Assembly: GCF_022458985.1 (NCBI RefSeq)
Contig: NC_061782.1
Location: forward strand, 20,845,672-20,909,671
Length of the DNA stretch: 64,000 nucleotides
Direction of reading: 5' to 3'
Origin: Mugil cephalus
Taxonomy: Eukaryota; Chordata; Actinopteri; Mugiliformes; Mugilidae
The notes under the pieces are model-generated. The model worked only from the letters and a program-made list of their open reading frames with translations. It was not told the DNA's origin and ran no database searches. The stretch's first letter is position 1. Every line of letters starts with the position of its first letter. Shown one piece after another: positions 12,701-25,226 of the stretch. Both the position numbers and the translations under genes were made by a program.

Positions 12701-15700
12701 AACAACAAAAGAGGGAACCTGCTGCAAATCCAGTTTTGTCAATTTGGCTGTTCCCATTTCAGCCCTATGTAAATCAGCAGCATGAAAGCATCTAACATAC
12801 AGGATGGCCTACAGGCCTACAATGCAAAACTAGAATTGACCAGTGCAGAGACTTGAGTCTGTGCAACCACCAGCTGAAAATGCTAAGAAAATACTTGTAG
12901 CAGACAATGCCAACTTTTGTAGAAAAGACACTTGCAAACATTCCCATTTAAAAGCAGTTGCGTTCTGTCAGAATGCTTTAGCTTTAGCATAGACCTGTGC
13001 ATGTTTGACTTATCGATGACAACATTATTGGTGCACGGTTAGAGGTGCCAGTTTGGGAGTGTAAGGTGACTAATTCTGCTACATCTAAGGTACCTTAAAT
13101 AAGAACCTGACCTATAAACTGTTCCCCCGGCATGCAGCATGTGGCTGCCCCCTGTTTCAAGTGTGGTCATTACTCTGTGTGTGTGACACATCTCACAAGA
13201 ATGATCTCTTCTTTCTGCTGATACCATTGCTTGTATTCACCTCTCTCATTGGATGTTCAGTTCTTCCTTTAGGCAGCTTGTAAAACGTTGAGATTGTTTT
13301 TGTCAAACTATATTTGTGGAATGTAGGACATTTCCCTGCATTTAGTGGCATTTATAATACACAGCATTGAAGGAGATCTTGATTCTTTCTACTTAACAAT
13401 ATACAGTTTTCCATCTAAAAAAAAATCCAGTGTGGTTGTATAGGAAGAATTTTGAAAGAATATGTTAAAGATACCCTTAGTCTTGGACTGACGGACGGAC
13501 GGACGGACGGACGGACGGACGGATGGATGGATGGATGCATTTAGCAATAGACATCACATAGACTTGGCCTTGTGTAGCTATGAATCCACACCACTTACTG
13601 TTGCTTTCCTCTCTCCTCACAGAGTTTATTGAGGGAGTCTCACAGTTCAGCGTCAAGGGCGACAAAGAACAGAAGCTTCGATGTAAGTAAAGCTGCTTCT
13701 TCATTAAAACCACTTGGCTAAAGGTAGCACTGCTAATTCAACCTCTCTGATCCCCAGCCACAGCTGTTTGTTTTGCTGCCTTGAGACTAAACCCAAGGAG
13801 GCTTGGTCTCTTGTGTTTGTGTCACCATAAGCAACTTCTACAATAAAAAAAAAAAAGAAAAAAAAGGTTAAAACTTCATATAAGGAGGAGACTAGTAGTA
13901 GCACTGCGGCCATAGATTATTATTGAAATTCACAGTTATAGATATATATATCTATATATATTATATTAAACAACAAGTGCTAATTTTAACTGATCTCAAC
14001 TTCAACATATGACAAATTCCAAATTGTTTTCCAAATGTTTACCACAAGGAACCACAATCTAAAACTTAGTTACCACCATTAATTAACTGTCCTGATAGTG
14101 GGAGGGTGACGAGTATCTCAACGTGGAGCAGTGGCACTGGAGTGGACTGTATTCTCTCTTCAAATATCCTCCTGAGACCCGGTGTCCGCATATGGGGACA
14201 TTTCAGCAGATTCATTCTACAGCCAATCACGGGACAAAACCTCATTAAATTTTACAATTGAAACTTGTTTATTTATGCTCGTCAACTGTTGTAGTTTGAC
14301 AGTCAAATTTAACAAATTCTGTCAGTGGTAATGAACTACAGCTAATTAGCTCGTTAGTTAGCCTAGGTACTTGTTTTAGGACATTGGGACTTCATTGTTT
14401 GCAATTCTTTGTTTTATCAGGTATTAAAATAAACAGTTTTCTATTTTGTTACACACTGGTGACTTTATTATAATATATCATGAAATAATTCCCTTGTTTT
14501 TGTTTTGTTTATTTTTTTTTTTTTTAAAGACGGACTTCTTGTTCAAAGATGACGCTTAGATTTTATATGACTTTGGTCCTACTGGTCCCACATACCTTGA
14601 AATTAAAAATGCATAGCAAACAAAAGCTTGGGTCTCAGGAGGATAGAGCAGCGATGACTAGATGAGCTCGCCCTGTCCATACACCAGCAATACGTTTATG
14701 TTCTGGTTGTTTAATCTGGAATCATTTAGCGTTGGAAATCTACCAGAGGGTTACTGGGGCAACCAGAGCTTGGAACTTGCACTCATTTCTACCCCTTCTC
14801 TTCCTCCCTGCATCACCACAGTCGCTTTCAGGATCTACGACATGGACAAGGATGGCTACATCTCCAACGGCGAGCTCTTCCAGGTGCTGAAGATGATGGT
14901 AGGCAACAACCTGAAGGACACGCAGCTCCAGCAGATCGTGGACAAGACCATTATCAATGCAGACAAGGATGGAGACGGCAGGATATCCTTCGAAGAGTTC
15001 TGTGCAGTAAGTCAGGGGCCTCCTGGGGTATTTTGGGGTGGTGACATTTCTGCTGACGCAGCCTGTTGTGGTGGAGGCAAATGTCAAAGGGGCAGAAAAC
15101 TTTGGAAACACAACCTTTTCTTTTTTCTTGGGCTTGACAGTGTTGGGTTTCAGTTTAATGCTTCCTGTTGAAATACAGCGTCAAGGGCTGTAAACATAGC
15201 CTGAGACATGTAGGAGGATGTGTGTCATCCAGCAGTCCTAAGGTCTGACTGATAAGACTTATCAGATCTGTAAAAGCACCGATGCTAAGAAGACGTTGCT
15301 AATATGTGACTGCACTGCTGTCACACTGATTTACACACTGCTAACATAATGGAGATAGAAATTACATGGCTTGAATGATCTAACTTTAGATCAAAGAGGC
15401 AAATAAAGTTCTTTCAACATAGTCAGTGCTCTGCTATTTAAAAAGTATGATCCACCAAAGTGTCTCTAGCTGGAGTCCAATGGAAGCGGCTCAGCTCGGA
15501 GACACTTCCAGACATGAAAGGCTCCATTTCTAACTCTGACAGACATAAGGCCTACATGTGACAGCTGTATCTCTGGAGCCTTGAACTAAAATTGCTCTCA
15601 TGTCTGGTGGGAGGGTATTTTCAGGCTGGTGTAGTGGGAGAATATTGGATTCTGTTTTTAATAAAGCAGTGCACCTGAAGGAATAGATAATGTGACAGAA

Positions 15701-16199
15701 TGCTGCTTTGTAGCTGTACTGGATGGATTACTGCGGAGTAGAAATACGAGGCAGCAGGGAGGGTAAAAATAACAGGAAAAATGTAAAAATAGATTTAGTT
15801 TGAGGGTTGGGAGTAGTAAAACAGATTTGTACGTCAAGATTTCAGCACCTCTAGTGTTTTCCAATAGTATGTAATGCTTCACTGTCATGTCAGAAAAAAG
15901 TTTTCTTGTGTTGTCAGTTGTCCAGGTCATTGTAACAACTAGATATTTACCTGAATTGGAGGAATTCATTTTGATCTAGATGTTTCCCCCATCAAATGTA
16001 CTTTTATATACACGTCTTCCTTATGTCAACAGTTAACTCGTATATCTCGATCTGAAATTAGTTAAACCAGGTTGAGGAGATGTCGTCCATGTAGCCTTCA
16101 GTGTCAAGTACCTGAAGACTGAGTGTCTTTTCCCTCTGTCTCACTCCTCAGGTGGTCGGTGGTCTCGATATACACAAAAAGATGGTGGTGGACGTGTGA
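1831..16199 (+). CDS. ppp3r1: Calcineurin subunit B type 1 (PPP3R1), 5'-partial, exons 2-6
   Basis: This is the regulatory Ca2+-binding subunit of calcineurin (PP2B), which binds the catalytic A subunit and makes phosphatase activity Ca2+-responsive in the cytosol. Coding exons: 1831-1870, 12198-12374, 13623-13682, 14822-15006, 16152-16199. Splice phases agree throughout and all introns are GT-AG. The protein opens [13 protein letters not shown] and ends [12 protein letters not shown] then TGA. Four canonical EF-hand loops are visible: [36 protein letters not shown] and [12 protein letters not shown]. As far as I recall the human protein, the 169 residues present are identical to it. The initiator Met, with the Gly2 myristoylation context, is encoded by an upstream exon outside the window. 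Intron 2 is 10.3 kb and holds a hAT-like element, repeated blocks and microsatellites. The gene is convergent with pno1. Whether it is the a or b teleost paralogue cannot be decided here. Confidence 0.97.
3307..3439 (+). repeat. Direct repeat copy A in ppp3r1 intron 2
   Basis: About 130 bp that recurs 3.0 kb downstream. Shared blocks in the same order include GCTGCACCTAACTG, GAGACATGAACC, CGCCCACTCAC, GTCCACACATCA and TCACCTTGATTA. No coding potential is evident. Confidence 0.75.
3714..3756 (+). repeat. (CA)n microsatellite
   Basis: A perfect CA dinucleotide run of about 43 bp in ppp3r1 intron 2, followed by a CA/CT-rich tail. Confidence 0.95.
4507..4643 (+). repeat. Two-copy tandem duplication, unit about 70 bp
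   Basis: Unit 1 (4507-4577) and unit 2 (4578-4643) share GACCCT, GCTCCTTA, GTGAATGTGTCTCTTTG-like and GTGAAGTCTTT blocks in the same order. By eye they differ by a handful of substitutions and a 4-6 bp gap. It lies in ppp3r1 intron 2. Confidence 0.7.
6307..6457 (+). repeat. Direct repeat copy B in ppp3r1 intron 2
   Basis: The partner of the copy at 3307-3439, in the same orientation. It carries a short insertion (AAGTCTTA region) after GAACCAGC and a few extra bases near the right end. The left boundaries of the two copies are 3,000 bp apart. Confidence 0.75.
7845..8660. mobile_element. Nonautonomous hAT-like DNA transposon in ppp3r1 intron 2
   Basis: The left end TAGGGTTGGGCGGTAT is mirrored by the right end, whose last bases ACTGCCCAACCCTA reverse-complement to TAGGGTTGGGCAGT. 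The terminal inverted repeat is therefore 11 bp perfect and imperfect beyond that, with further matching ATACC/GGTAT pairs inside. Flanking 8-bp direct repeats TTTGGGAC (7837-7844) and TTTGAGAC (8661-8668) differ at one position, as expected for an aged hAT target-site duplication. At 816 bp it lacks a transposase. A small open frame at 7942-8205 ends with a Lys/Arg-rich segment ([20 protein letters not shown]) that may be a relic or chance. Confidence 0.8.
13487..13537 (+). repeat. (GGAC)n/(GGAT)n tetranucleotide array
   Basis: About a dozen tandem copies of a GGAC unit that turns to GGAT over the last few copies. It ends about 85 bp upstream of ppp3r1 exon 4 (13623), so it sits close to the intron's 3' end. 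Confidence 0.95.
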
Positions 16200-16583
16200 G
16201 CGCTCTCTGCTTGCTGAATCCCCCCTTTGTCCTCAACACTCGCTTTCTCCACCATCTCTGAAGATCTGCTCAAGACGTCCGGCAAAACGCTCTCTGTGTA
16301 ACTCTATGGAAGTATTCTCTCTATCTCTCTGTCTCTCTATCTCTCTCTCTTTCTCTCTCTCTCTCTGTGAAGCCACTTTTTCTTTCAAAAACCACAGGCC
16401 TCGTGAAGCCAACTTTGAAGTGTTATTGAACTGTAAATCCTCTCAATAACCCGGTCGTAGCACTTTAAGAGACTGAAGGACATCTATTTGTCATTTGCAA
16501 GAGCATCTCCGGTTTTGGATGAGGGGGGAGAAAGGGGGGAAAAGAGGGAGCAGTGAAGAGGCTGGTTGGCTTGTTCATATTTC

Positions 16584-16587
<4 letters not shown>

Positions 16588-16621
<34 letters not shown>
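16588..16621 (+). repeat. Poly(T) tract in the ppp3r1 3' UTR
   Basis: An uninterrupted run of about 34 T on the coding strand, giving a long U tract in the mRNA if transcribed to the distal polyadenylation signal. Confidence 0.9.
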
Positions 16622-16622
<1 letters not shown>

Positions 16623-18448
16623 TTAATTGTTATTTTTGATATTTATTTTTTGTTCTTGTCTTTTATAAAGAAGAAAAAATACAAGTATATCTATGGTTGT
16701 CTCGTGAGGGGAAGTGTGTAGTGTATTCAACACTTGACTTGCAGTACAACTAGAAAGTAGGGTATGAAGTGCCAACCAGAACATATCCAGAAACCAGTCC
16801 AAGTTATTACCAGTCATCAGCGCAGTCATTCACGCCGGACTAACTGGCTTGCGACACTTCCAGCTGCACGCGCGTGTCACATTTAGATGCGAAGCAAAAA
16901 TTTCAGATTTCTTTTTGTTCTCCGTTTTCGCTTACAGTTTGGACAGACCAGTAAAGCTTCCAGTCACTCTTAGCAAAAGCAACTTTTCCTTTTTTGTAAT
17001 AGTATGTAATAGTTTTATTTATACGTAAGAATGTGTTTATATTGTTGGAGATTATCCTTGTTTCCTGTCATGAAACTATAGGTAGATACATTAATGCCAA
17101 GAAAATGTCTTTCCAAAAATAATTTGTGGCTGCAAACTGATACACGGTTTACTCTCGACGAAGCATTTCGCATTTAACAGTGTGCATCCATAAGACAATC
17201 TCCAATGCAACGAACAGCTCTGCACTCACACTCACTAATGAAGTATAGTGGAATCACTAGTATTTCAAGACTTTTATTTAATGTTAGGAACAGAGGCTGA
17301 ATAATGGTGAGATTATACACTGAGACTTATCTGCAGGCAGCGTTTTTGTAACCAGTATGTGTATATTAGGTAATCAATGTGTGCTCATCTTATTTAACAG
17401 CGAGCGGGGACGGCTTGGCCTCTGCTTAACGTGAGCCCTTCTCAATACGTCTCGGTGCAGCACAGGACGGGTCAGAGCTTTTCTTCAACACTTAAAATCT
17501 TAACACGTTGGCATGATCGGTGTGCAATGGGGTAGACTGTATATTGTAGTTTTGTTTTGTTTTTAAACGTGTACATTTCAAAAGTTGGCTTCTTCTCCCA
17601 CTTCTTTTTTTTTTCTGTCACAATCACCTCATTTTTCTCCCCCCTCCCACCCACTAATACAAACAGGGAGAAAAAAAAAACAAATTACCTAAATTCAACC
17701 AAATTTTAATTTCCATGGGAAAAAATGCTTCCTGCTATAGAAACAGCATTGGGATTTTGTTTTGCTTTGGAGGCCGACTGCTGGTCTGAACAGGAGTTCT
17801 CAGTCAGAGATGTGAATCTGGAGCGCTCTATCGTCCCCTATCCCAAAGCTCTGCACGGCTTGGGCCTCCCTGTGCTTGCATGACATGGAAGTATATTTTT
17901 TTTTTGTTGTGCATGTAGATCAATTTTTTGAAATAATCCTCTTGTTTACACATGGATGGTGATGTTAATATATTTAAGAATTTAATGGTATACAATATGG
18001 ATGTTGCCAAACTTTGGTAAATGTACACATATTATGAGAGGTAATCCAAATGAACTGAACTACATGTAACTTTTTTGTATTTTACCCGGGTCAGCGAGAT
18101 GCTTCGATTCCAGTAAAAGTTGCATATCTGATCCTGTCTCAAACTGCCACACACTGTACTCAGCTTAAAGGGGAAATTTGATGTTTTTTTTTGTTTTGTT
18201 TTTTTCTTTCTTTCTTTTGTATATAAGTATTTGTTAAATGCAGTTCTGGCTCTCTGTTCTCTGTATAGTTCAGACCGCGCTTTAGTTTGTAAGTGCTACT
18301 TTTTCTCTGAGGGACTTGGGTTCTTTTTAGTTTGTGTGGGGATATCTGAAAAGATTTAAGTTTGAGAACCTTTTTTTTTTTTTCCTTTTTCTGCATGCTG
18401 CATCTTATGCTGTGGGACTGTTGGAAACTTGATACTGTATGAAAATTA

Positions 18449-18465
18449 AATAAAATTTAAATAAA
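18449..18465 (+). terminator. ppp3r1: Polyadenylation signals of ppp3r1
   Basis: Two AATAAA hexamers occur at 18449-18454 and 18460-18465 on the + strand. A T-rich stretch follows from about 18491, fitting a downstream U-rich element. The opposing pno1 signal lies only about 100 bp further on. Confidence 0.65.
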
Positions 18466-18566
18466 CTTTGAAATGTTGAAAGTAATAAGTGTTTTTTTTG
18501 TTGTTTTTTTGTTTGTTTTTTTTTTCACAAAAAGAAATGTTCACACTGTCACTATCCATCATCTAT

Positions 18567-18572
18567 TTTATT
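18567..18572 (-). terminator. pno1: Polyadenylation signal of pno1
   Basis: TTTATT on the + strand reads AATAAA on the - strand, about 215 bp past the pno1 stop. It is the nearest consensus hexamer downstream of that gene. Confidence 0.5.
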
Positions 18573-18788
18573 TACAAACTCATACATTCAGAAAGAATTC
18601 TGTAAATACATGTATTCAAATTTTATTCCTCCTATCCAGGTGATTCAATAACCACTGAAAACATGAGGCCATGACAGAAGAGGTACCAGTTCATAAAGCA
18701 GTCAACAGTCTCAGCTGACAAAGATCAAAGTGGGAGTTCCACCAGCCAATGGGAGAAGAGATAAATATACACAGCAGCCAATCACACT

Positions 18789-21379
18789 TCAGAATCTCTC
18801 TGCGGTCCTGCTAGCCACCACTCTGATGTTGCCATAAACCTTTGAAGGTGGACTTCCTGTAGGGAGAAACAGTGGGAAAGGTCACTTGTGAGCACTGGTG
18901 TGTACTTGTGTTCATTTTCAATCCAGAATCATCCACATCATCTGCTACAAAAACAGAAGTCCTACTTACCTAAGATTAAGTTACATATCGCTGTCCGGGC
19001 CATCTTGATATTCTGGAAAGACCCTAATATGTGAACTTTTCTGTTGACAGAGAAGCAATATTACATATGTTGTTAGAATGTGTGTGTGCTCAAAAGAGAA
19101 AATCCTAACAGTCCCTACAGACAATTGCTATTGACATTTCAATAAACATCAATGCAATTTATTCACTATTTTACATTTTTTAGGTTGAGTTAAAGACACA
19201 CTTTAGCTCGTAAAGAGTTGATCTTTTCCTAGATTTGGGTATTTGAAAGAAACACTTGGAATGTTTTCATGGAACATTTGTCTTAGGGCTTAAACAATTC
19301 ACAAGAAGACAGAAAAAAGGAGTGCAATAAAAATACAACTTTCATGACCAGAAACGTACACACTAATTTGTTTCAACTGTGACTAACGACGATTAAGAAT
19401 AATTTTAGTGTAAAGCTGGAGGAATACTGGAACACTCACGTCTCAGCCAGCACAATCCGAGTCTTTGTGACGTTTTCGATGGTAAATTTGGTTTTTCCTC
19501 CCTTCCCCGCTATTCTTCCAATGGCTCTGGATAAGTGGTCTCCCTTCAGCGGTTTCACTGCCAAAACATGAGAGAACAATTAAATTCAAGACGCACTGAG
19601 TTCTTTATGGCTCAGGGAAAGAGAAGTGGGAATAAGACACAAGGAGTTTGAGAGCAGAGAGAAGGAGGCAGACAAAGGGCTGGTGAAATCTCACCGTCTG
19701 TGACATCAAAGGTTTCAAGGAAAAGCTCGTCTAATCTGATGAGAGCCAGGGCGTCCTGGGAGGAGAAAGCGGGCATGTTAAATCTCAAACAAGACTCCCT
19801 ACAAGGTTCAGTATCAAGAATCTAATACTGCAGCAGCTGTTAAAGAGATTTAAGTTCCTCCTGGAAACATTTGAACAAACGTATAGAATCAACTACAGAA
19901 ACTCACAGTAGTTGTTCTCTTCTATCTATGACATTAACAAATACACATTTTACATGATTACAAATACGATAAAGCAGCCATGCCTTATCCAAAATAAAAA
20001 CATTAAAAAGCTCAAGAAAACTTGACTTACTTCAACCTGGAATCCCAGAACAAACGCTTTAACAAAGTCTGCTGCTTTCGTGAGGGAGCCGATGTCCTGC
20101 GTTTCTTTGCATGTCTGAAAGAAACATGGTTTATTACATTCTACGCACGCCACTAAAAACTCATCACTGAATGAAATGAAATGCGATGCTTGGGACTCTT
20201 ACTTTGATTTCCACATTCCTAGATTTGAGGTTGAATCTGACTTGAAGCTGTAGGTTCTCTACAATAGGAGTGAAGATCTTCATCCAGTTTTCCTTCAGCG
20301 GCGTGTATCTGTGAGCTGGGACTGCAATCTTACGCATCTGATCCGGTCCCTGGAACACACACAATTACGATATGTAACAATATTAACCAAACTATTCTGT
20401 GACAGTAATGGAACTGATACTTCAGAGCCCCAGATGAAGTCATCAATTATACACATTTCTGTCTAAGTAACAGCAATGGTCTAACTCAAAAATAGTCTAC
20501 AACGCAAGACCAAATACACATCCACCACCCCGACATCCTATGAGAACCTGGTTAAATGACTTAAATAATTAATCCAGTGACTGATTAATAAGACTTGATC
20601 ACTGATAAACATTTGCAATGCTAATTAAAATTAAATATGTCCATATTCCTTATCCACAGTATTAGCTGTAGAATATACTTACTAAAAGCATTAAAAGTAT
20701 GAAAGTAAAAAGTAAAGCACACTTGTTATTATGATCAAGTGTGATTTATGGAGTTTAATTACAAATGCATAGATTGACTATGTTAATTTTAAAGTAGTGG
20801 GAGGTTTCACTAATCCCCACACAGCTGGGCTGACATTACCTTAGAATATTTCATCCTGTTTTATGCCTTGAGACAGGTAGTGATTGCAGTCAGTCAGAGT
20901 ATTGTATAGTGAATACTATATAGTTTTCCAAAAATAAAAAAGTAATAGAAAAATCATAAGCATTACATAATAGTATTGTTCTGACTCCCTTCCTGAGCTT
21001 TGGTTCGACTTAAAGTAGCTTTATTTAGCGCAGGCACAAGACTGCACTGCGCATGCGCTAAACAGTAAGGATTTAAAGGGGTCGGAGGCTACTTTCTCAA
21101 TAAGACACGCTTAGTGACGTTTATATGAGATACTATAAGAAGAAGAAGAACAAGAAGAGCATATAAACAGATTGTAGTTACCCTTAATTTGTCGCCTGAA
21201 ATAGGAGGAAACTGCGGCCGTTTAACTGGCACGGACTCTTCTGTGTCCATGTCGGCTCCATCTTTTTCACGTTTCCGTTTCTGAGTCTTTTTAGACTTAA
21301 CTTTTGTGAAAGATTCTGAGTCCTCAGTACTCTCCATGGCTGGCCCAGCCTCTGCAGTGGGATTTTTATCGGTGTCCAT
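18789..21379 (-). CDS. pno1: RNA-binding protein PNO1 (partner of NOB1)
   Basis: PNO1/Dim2 is a nucleolar KH-domain protein that binds pre-40S particles and works with the endonuclease NOB1 in 18S rRNA 3'-end maturation. Coding exons on the - strand, 5' to 3': 21379-21182, 20349-20203, 20114-20031, 19755-19695, 19557-19440, 19040-18970, 18856-18789. They total 747 bp, giving 248 residues (human 252). Phases agree at every junction. The N-terminus is a Lys-rich disordered tail. The conserved core follows: [18 protein letters not shown], then [12 protein letters not shown]. The KH domain carries [16 protein letters not shown], with the GKGG loop near residues 181-184. The protein ends ASRTAERF. 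The start is the first Met of the open exon; a second in-frame Met near residue 44 is less likely because the upstream tail matches the vertebrate layout. It is head-to-head with wdr92. Confidence 0.97.
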
Positions 21380-21784
21380 AAGGTCGGGTTGGGTTTAAAG
21401 AGTATAAACAGTAAAAACTGGAGCAGACGCTGGTCACAGGCGCATGAGGGTATCCTCGTGCAAGGAAAAGGACCCAAACAGCCAAATCGCCCGTGCCTGT
21501 AGAATGAGAACATGAATAATGGTGTCGTAATTGACAAAAACGTCTCAGTAAGTCGCTAGCATTGATTATGAATATAGCATATCCAAACATATTTTTATAT
21601 GCCATCGCTATGTAAAATGTCCACATTGTGTGTATATATTTTGTCAGGCATCTCCTAAGACAGTCGCGCCGTCAACAGTAATGTTAACGTCATTTATTTT
21701 GGCAGCTAGCTGCATAGAACCGTTCATTTTCCGCTTTACTGGCGAATTTCAGCCGTTTTACAGAATATTTCCACATCAGCAAAT
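21380..21784. promoter_or_regulatory. Bidirectional promoter between pno1 and wdr92
   Basis: The start codons of pno1 (-) and wdr92 (+) are only about 405 bp apart, so both promoters must fit in this gap or overlap the first exons. A CRE-like ACGTCA core is at 21687-21692. No TATA box is clear. A possible upstream ATG at 21630 opens a frame that overlaps the wdr92 start; it matters only if wdr92 transcription starts upstream of it. Divergent close pairing of housekeeping genes is common in vertebrates. Transcription start sites cannot be read from sequence. Confidence 0.7.
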
Positions 21785-24700
21785 ATGTCATCGCCACTTT
21801 CAAAACCCCAGATTATTGCGCATGTCCAGAAGAGTTTGAACTATACGGTTTTTGACAGTAAATGGATTCCATGCAGCGCGAAGTTTGTCTGCATGGGGAA
21901 CTTTCCTCGAGGAACCGGAGTGATGCAAATATATGAAGTGCAGCACGGAGAGGCTCAGCTTATCAAGGAGGTGGATTGACAATTTACTCTTGTTTGCTCT
22001 TTTCCTTCTTTATTCTAAAAACATTTCCAGTAAACGGTTTAACTTGGGGTTGGCTAGCTTATCTGAGGCTTCTAGAAAAGTCTTGCTCGTTTGTCTCCAT
22101 GACAACATGCAACATGCAGAGCGCCGTGGTCGGTACTGGTCAAAAGGGCCAAGAAACAGTAATTAGTGGGAACTGAAGAGATCCTAATTTCTGCTTCAGA
22201 TACACATACGTCTTAAAATAAAGCTCTGAGCTGTAAACATTGCTTCAAAGGTCTGTAACGTGACATCTGATACTACTGTCAGTCACCAAGATAAAGCTCA
22301 ATGACAGTAGACACATGAAAAAAGTGCAAAGAATGTGTGAATTAACAAACCCTGGAGTTTGTCTAGCTATTAAAAAACAACTGAACTACAAGTAGGCTTG
22401 GTTTAATACTAAACCAATCCTGGAACTAAATATCTTTCCTTTCATACATTTCAGGTAGAGAAACCTAAACCCATAAAGTGCGGGACATTCGGGGCCACCT
22501 CTCTCCAACAAAGACACATAGCAACTGGGGATTTCGATGGACATCTCAATATATGGTACTTCACCCACACACATTAATGTCACATTATCTGTATGCGGGA
22601 ATGAATGAAATTTGAAAGGATCCATTTAATTCAAATTGTAATCACAAACTGCTAACTAAGTATAGAGTCTGAATTCAAAGGTATTTGGATTCAGACTGTG
22701 GTGGGCAATTATAATTGGTGTCTTTTTAGAGGTTCTGTTGTATTAGGCACTGACTCTTCTGTCGTCGGCAGGAATCTGGAGGTCCCCAATGTGCCGGTGT
22801 ACACTGTGAAGGCCCATAAAGAGATAGTGAACAGTATTGATGGCGTTGGTGGCCTGGGAATTGGTGATGGTGCACCTGAGATAGTCACTGGAAGCAGGGA
22901 TGGTAAGAGCACAAAACTATTCCACGCTAACAGAAAGAAAATTATGTACATAAAGAAAAAAAATAGATCCTCAGGTGAATTTTAATAATGGATCTCCCCT
23001 TTTTAACAGGGACAGTAAAAGTGTGGGATCCCAGACAGAAAGATTCACCTGTTGCTAACATGGAGCCTGTGGAAGGAGAGACCAAGAGGGACTGCTGGAC
23101 TGTTGCATTTGGTATGTAAAACACTGTTTAGTGTTGTGGATACACGTGACACAGAGTCATGACTGTAATGCAGCCGCACGCTAGTGATAAAACAGGATGA
23201 TGTAATATAGATATTTATTGGATCTAATATCGTATGTTGAGTACTATTGATCACAATACAACATTTTCTTGTGCACAACTGCTCAGTTACAGAGTTGATC
23301 CATTTTACCACCACAATGAGCACACATTTCTTCATACTTATATATATAAGAACATGGAAACAATGCTCATGCTATGCACATGAGGATTGTACAGAGAAAA
23401 AAATTATAATGAGCGTAAGGAAAATAGCAACATGATGACACTCCGAATGACTTTGTGCACCAGTCAGAATATTGCCATAAATCTGTGTTGTACATTATTT
23501 TCATTTCACTCTGTTTAATATATCTTTAATATACATTTCAGGTCACGCCTTCAACGATCAGGACCGTTGCGTTTGTGCTGGCTATGACAATGGTGACATC
23601 AAACTCTTTGACCTTCGGAACATGTCTCTACGGTGGGAAACCAACATTAAAAACGGGGTGAGAAAAAAACATATGTCAAAGAGTGGTGTGTTTCAACACA
23701 GGAAGAAAATAACTTCCTGTGTGAAGAGAGTAGAAATCCAAACTGACAGCCTGATGAAGCCAATTGAACTCTAGACAACAAGGCGTAATTCCAACATTTA
23801 GAACTGATGGTTTTATTAGGATAACGTGCATACAATATTCCCTTAGAATCAAAACCTGGATTCAAATTACAATGTAGACAAAAACAAGGAAAAGTACTGA
23901 GCTGAAAATTGCTTCCCACCGTCATTGAGGCTGCACATGAAACCACAGGGAAATCAGAGGTGAATGTTCCCTTTGCATGCTGTATTCACAGCCCCATGAA
24001 TAAACCCACCAAATATCATTATGTTCATTTCAACACATTGTGTTGCATGGGGAATGATGGAGCCATGCTATGTGATACATATCCAGGGAGTGACTGCTAT
24101 TTTGCTCTCCTGTCCAGGTATGCTCTGTGGAGTTTGACAGGAAAGACATCAATATGAACAAGCTAGTGGCCACCTCACTGGAGGGAAAATTCCACGTCTT
24201 TGACATGAGGACGCAGCATCCCACCAAGGGCTTTGCCTCTGTTTCGGAAAAGGTAATTGACCTGGGTGGGGTGAGCCAGACGGACGTTTGGCTCCCATGC
24301 ATGGGAAAAATGTCACAGGGTCATTATCGTTGTTATTATTATTCTTACATTCATGTGGTACAGAGGGGAATGAGGGGTGCATGTTTTAACCGTTTTCACA
24401 GCTGGAAATGTTTGGGGTTGTGTTTGTCTAACATTCTCTGTGGCTTTGTGTCACTGGCCAAAAATGACACGGAGCCAGCAAGGAGAAATAAGTGTGGCTT
24501 TTTGTGCTAGAAAAACACACTTAAACTGGCATTAGTGCACAGCCCGGCTCGCCAAGCGCTGGCTAGGACGGAGAGATCAGGTGCCTCTGCTTTCTAAATA
24601 TTTGTCCACTTCTTCTGAGCAATCAACAGTTGGCACTGTACCATCTCCAACCATGAATCAAAAGGTTCCTCCAGAAATTTTGGGCTAAAATACAAGGCAG

Positions 24701-25226
24701 ACTACACAGGGAAAATTTCTGTTAGTACCAAAGGCCAGTCCGAACTGTAAGGGACAAAAGGACTAGGACTAAAGAGCTTTTCTGGACAGCTTAAACCATG
24801 TATCGGAAGTAAACAGCCCCTCTTCTGCATTTCAGGCTCATAAGTCAACCATCTGGCAGGTGAGACATCTGCCTCAAAACAGAGACATCTTTATGACTGC
24901 AGGCGGAGCCGGCAACTTACATCTATGGAAATAGTAAGTTACAGATATTTCAGTTCACATCGTGGTGGTTCTTTTATAACAATCTAATATACAAAATGTG
25001 TTTTTATGTGATTTGCAGCGAGTATCCTGGTGAGAGAAGTAAGAAAGACTCGGATGACGTGGATGTGGGCGTAGCCGGCTCTGTCAACCTCTTACAGAAT
25101 GTCACTCTGTCAACTCAACCAATCGCCAGCCTGGACTGGAGCCCTGACAAGCAGGGCCTGTGTGTGTGTTCGGGTTTCGACCAGTCTGTCCGTGTGCTCA
25201 TCGTCACCAAACTCAATGTGGCTTGA
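21785..25226 (+). CDS. wdr92: WD repeat protein 92 / dynein axonemal assembly factor 10
   Basis: WDR92 (Monad, DNAAF10) is a cytosolic WD40 beta-propeller that works with prefoldin-like and RUVBL1/2 co-chaperones in preassembly of axonemal dynein arms. Exons: 21785-21970, 22455-22555, 22772-22902, 23010-23111, 23542-23657, 24118-24252, 24836-24933, 25019-25226. They total 1,077 bp, giving 358 residues (human 357). All junction phases agree. Diagnostic segments are [20 protein letters not shown] near the N-terminus, [48 protein letters not shown] and [20 protein letters not shown]. The ending is [10 protein letters not shown]. The exon 1 donor is GTGGAT, weaker than the others, but it gives the expected [13 protein letters not shown] junction. 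It is divergent from pno1 and convergent with the unnamed TPR gene. Confidence 0.97.

Larger units (their letters stand above)
16200..18485 (+). other. ppp3r1: 3' UTR of ppp3r1
   Basis: About 2.3 kb of AT-rich sequence follows the ppp3r1 stop codon and holds no credible ORF. It contains a CT-rich run (16315-16370) and an uninterrupted run of about 34 T (16588-16621). It ends at two AATAAA hexamers. The 3' boundary is inferred from those hexamers, and the UTR could be shorter if an internal site is used. The human PPP3R1 3' UTR is also long, so the length is not surprising. Confidence 0.7.
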
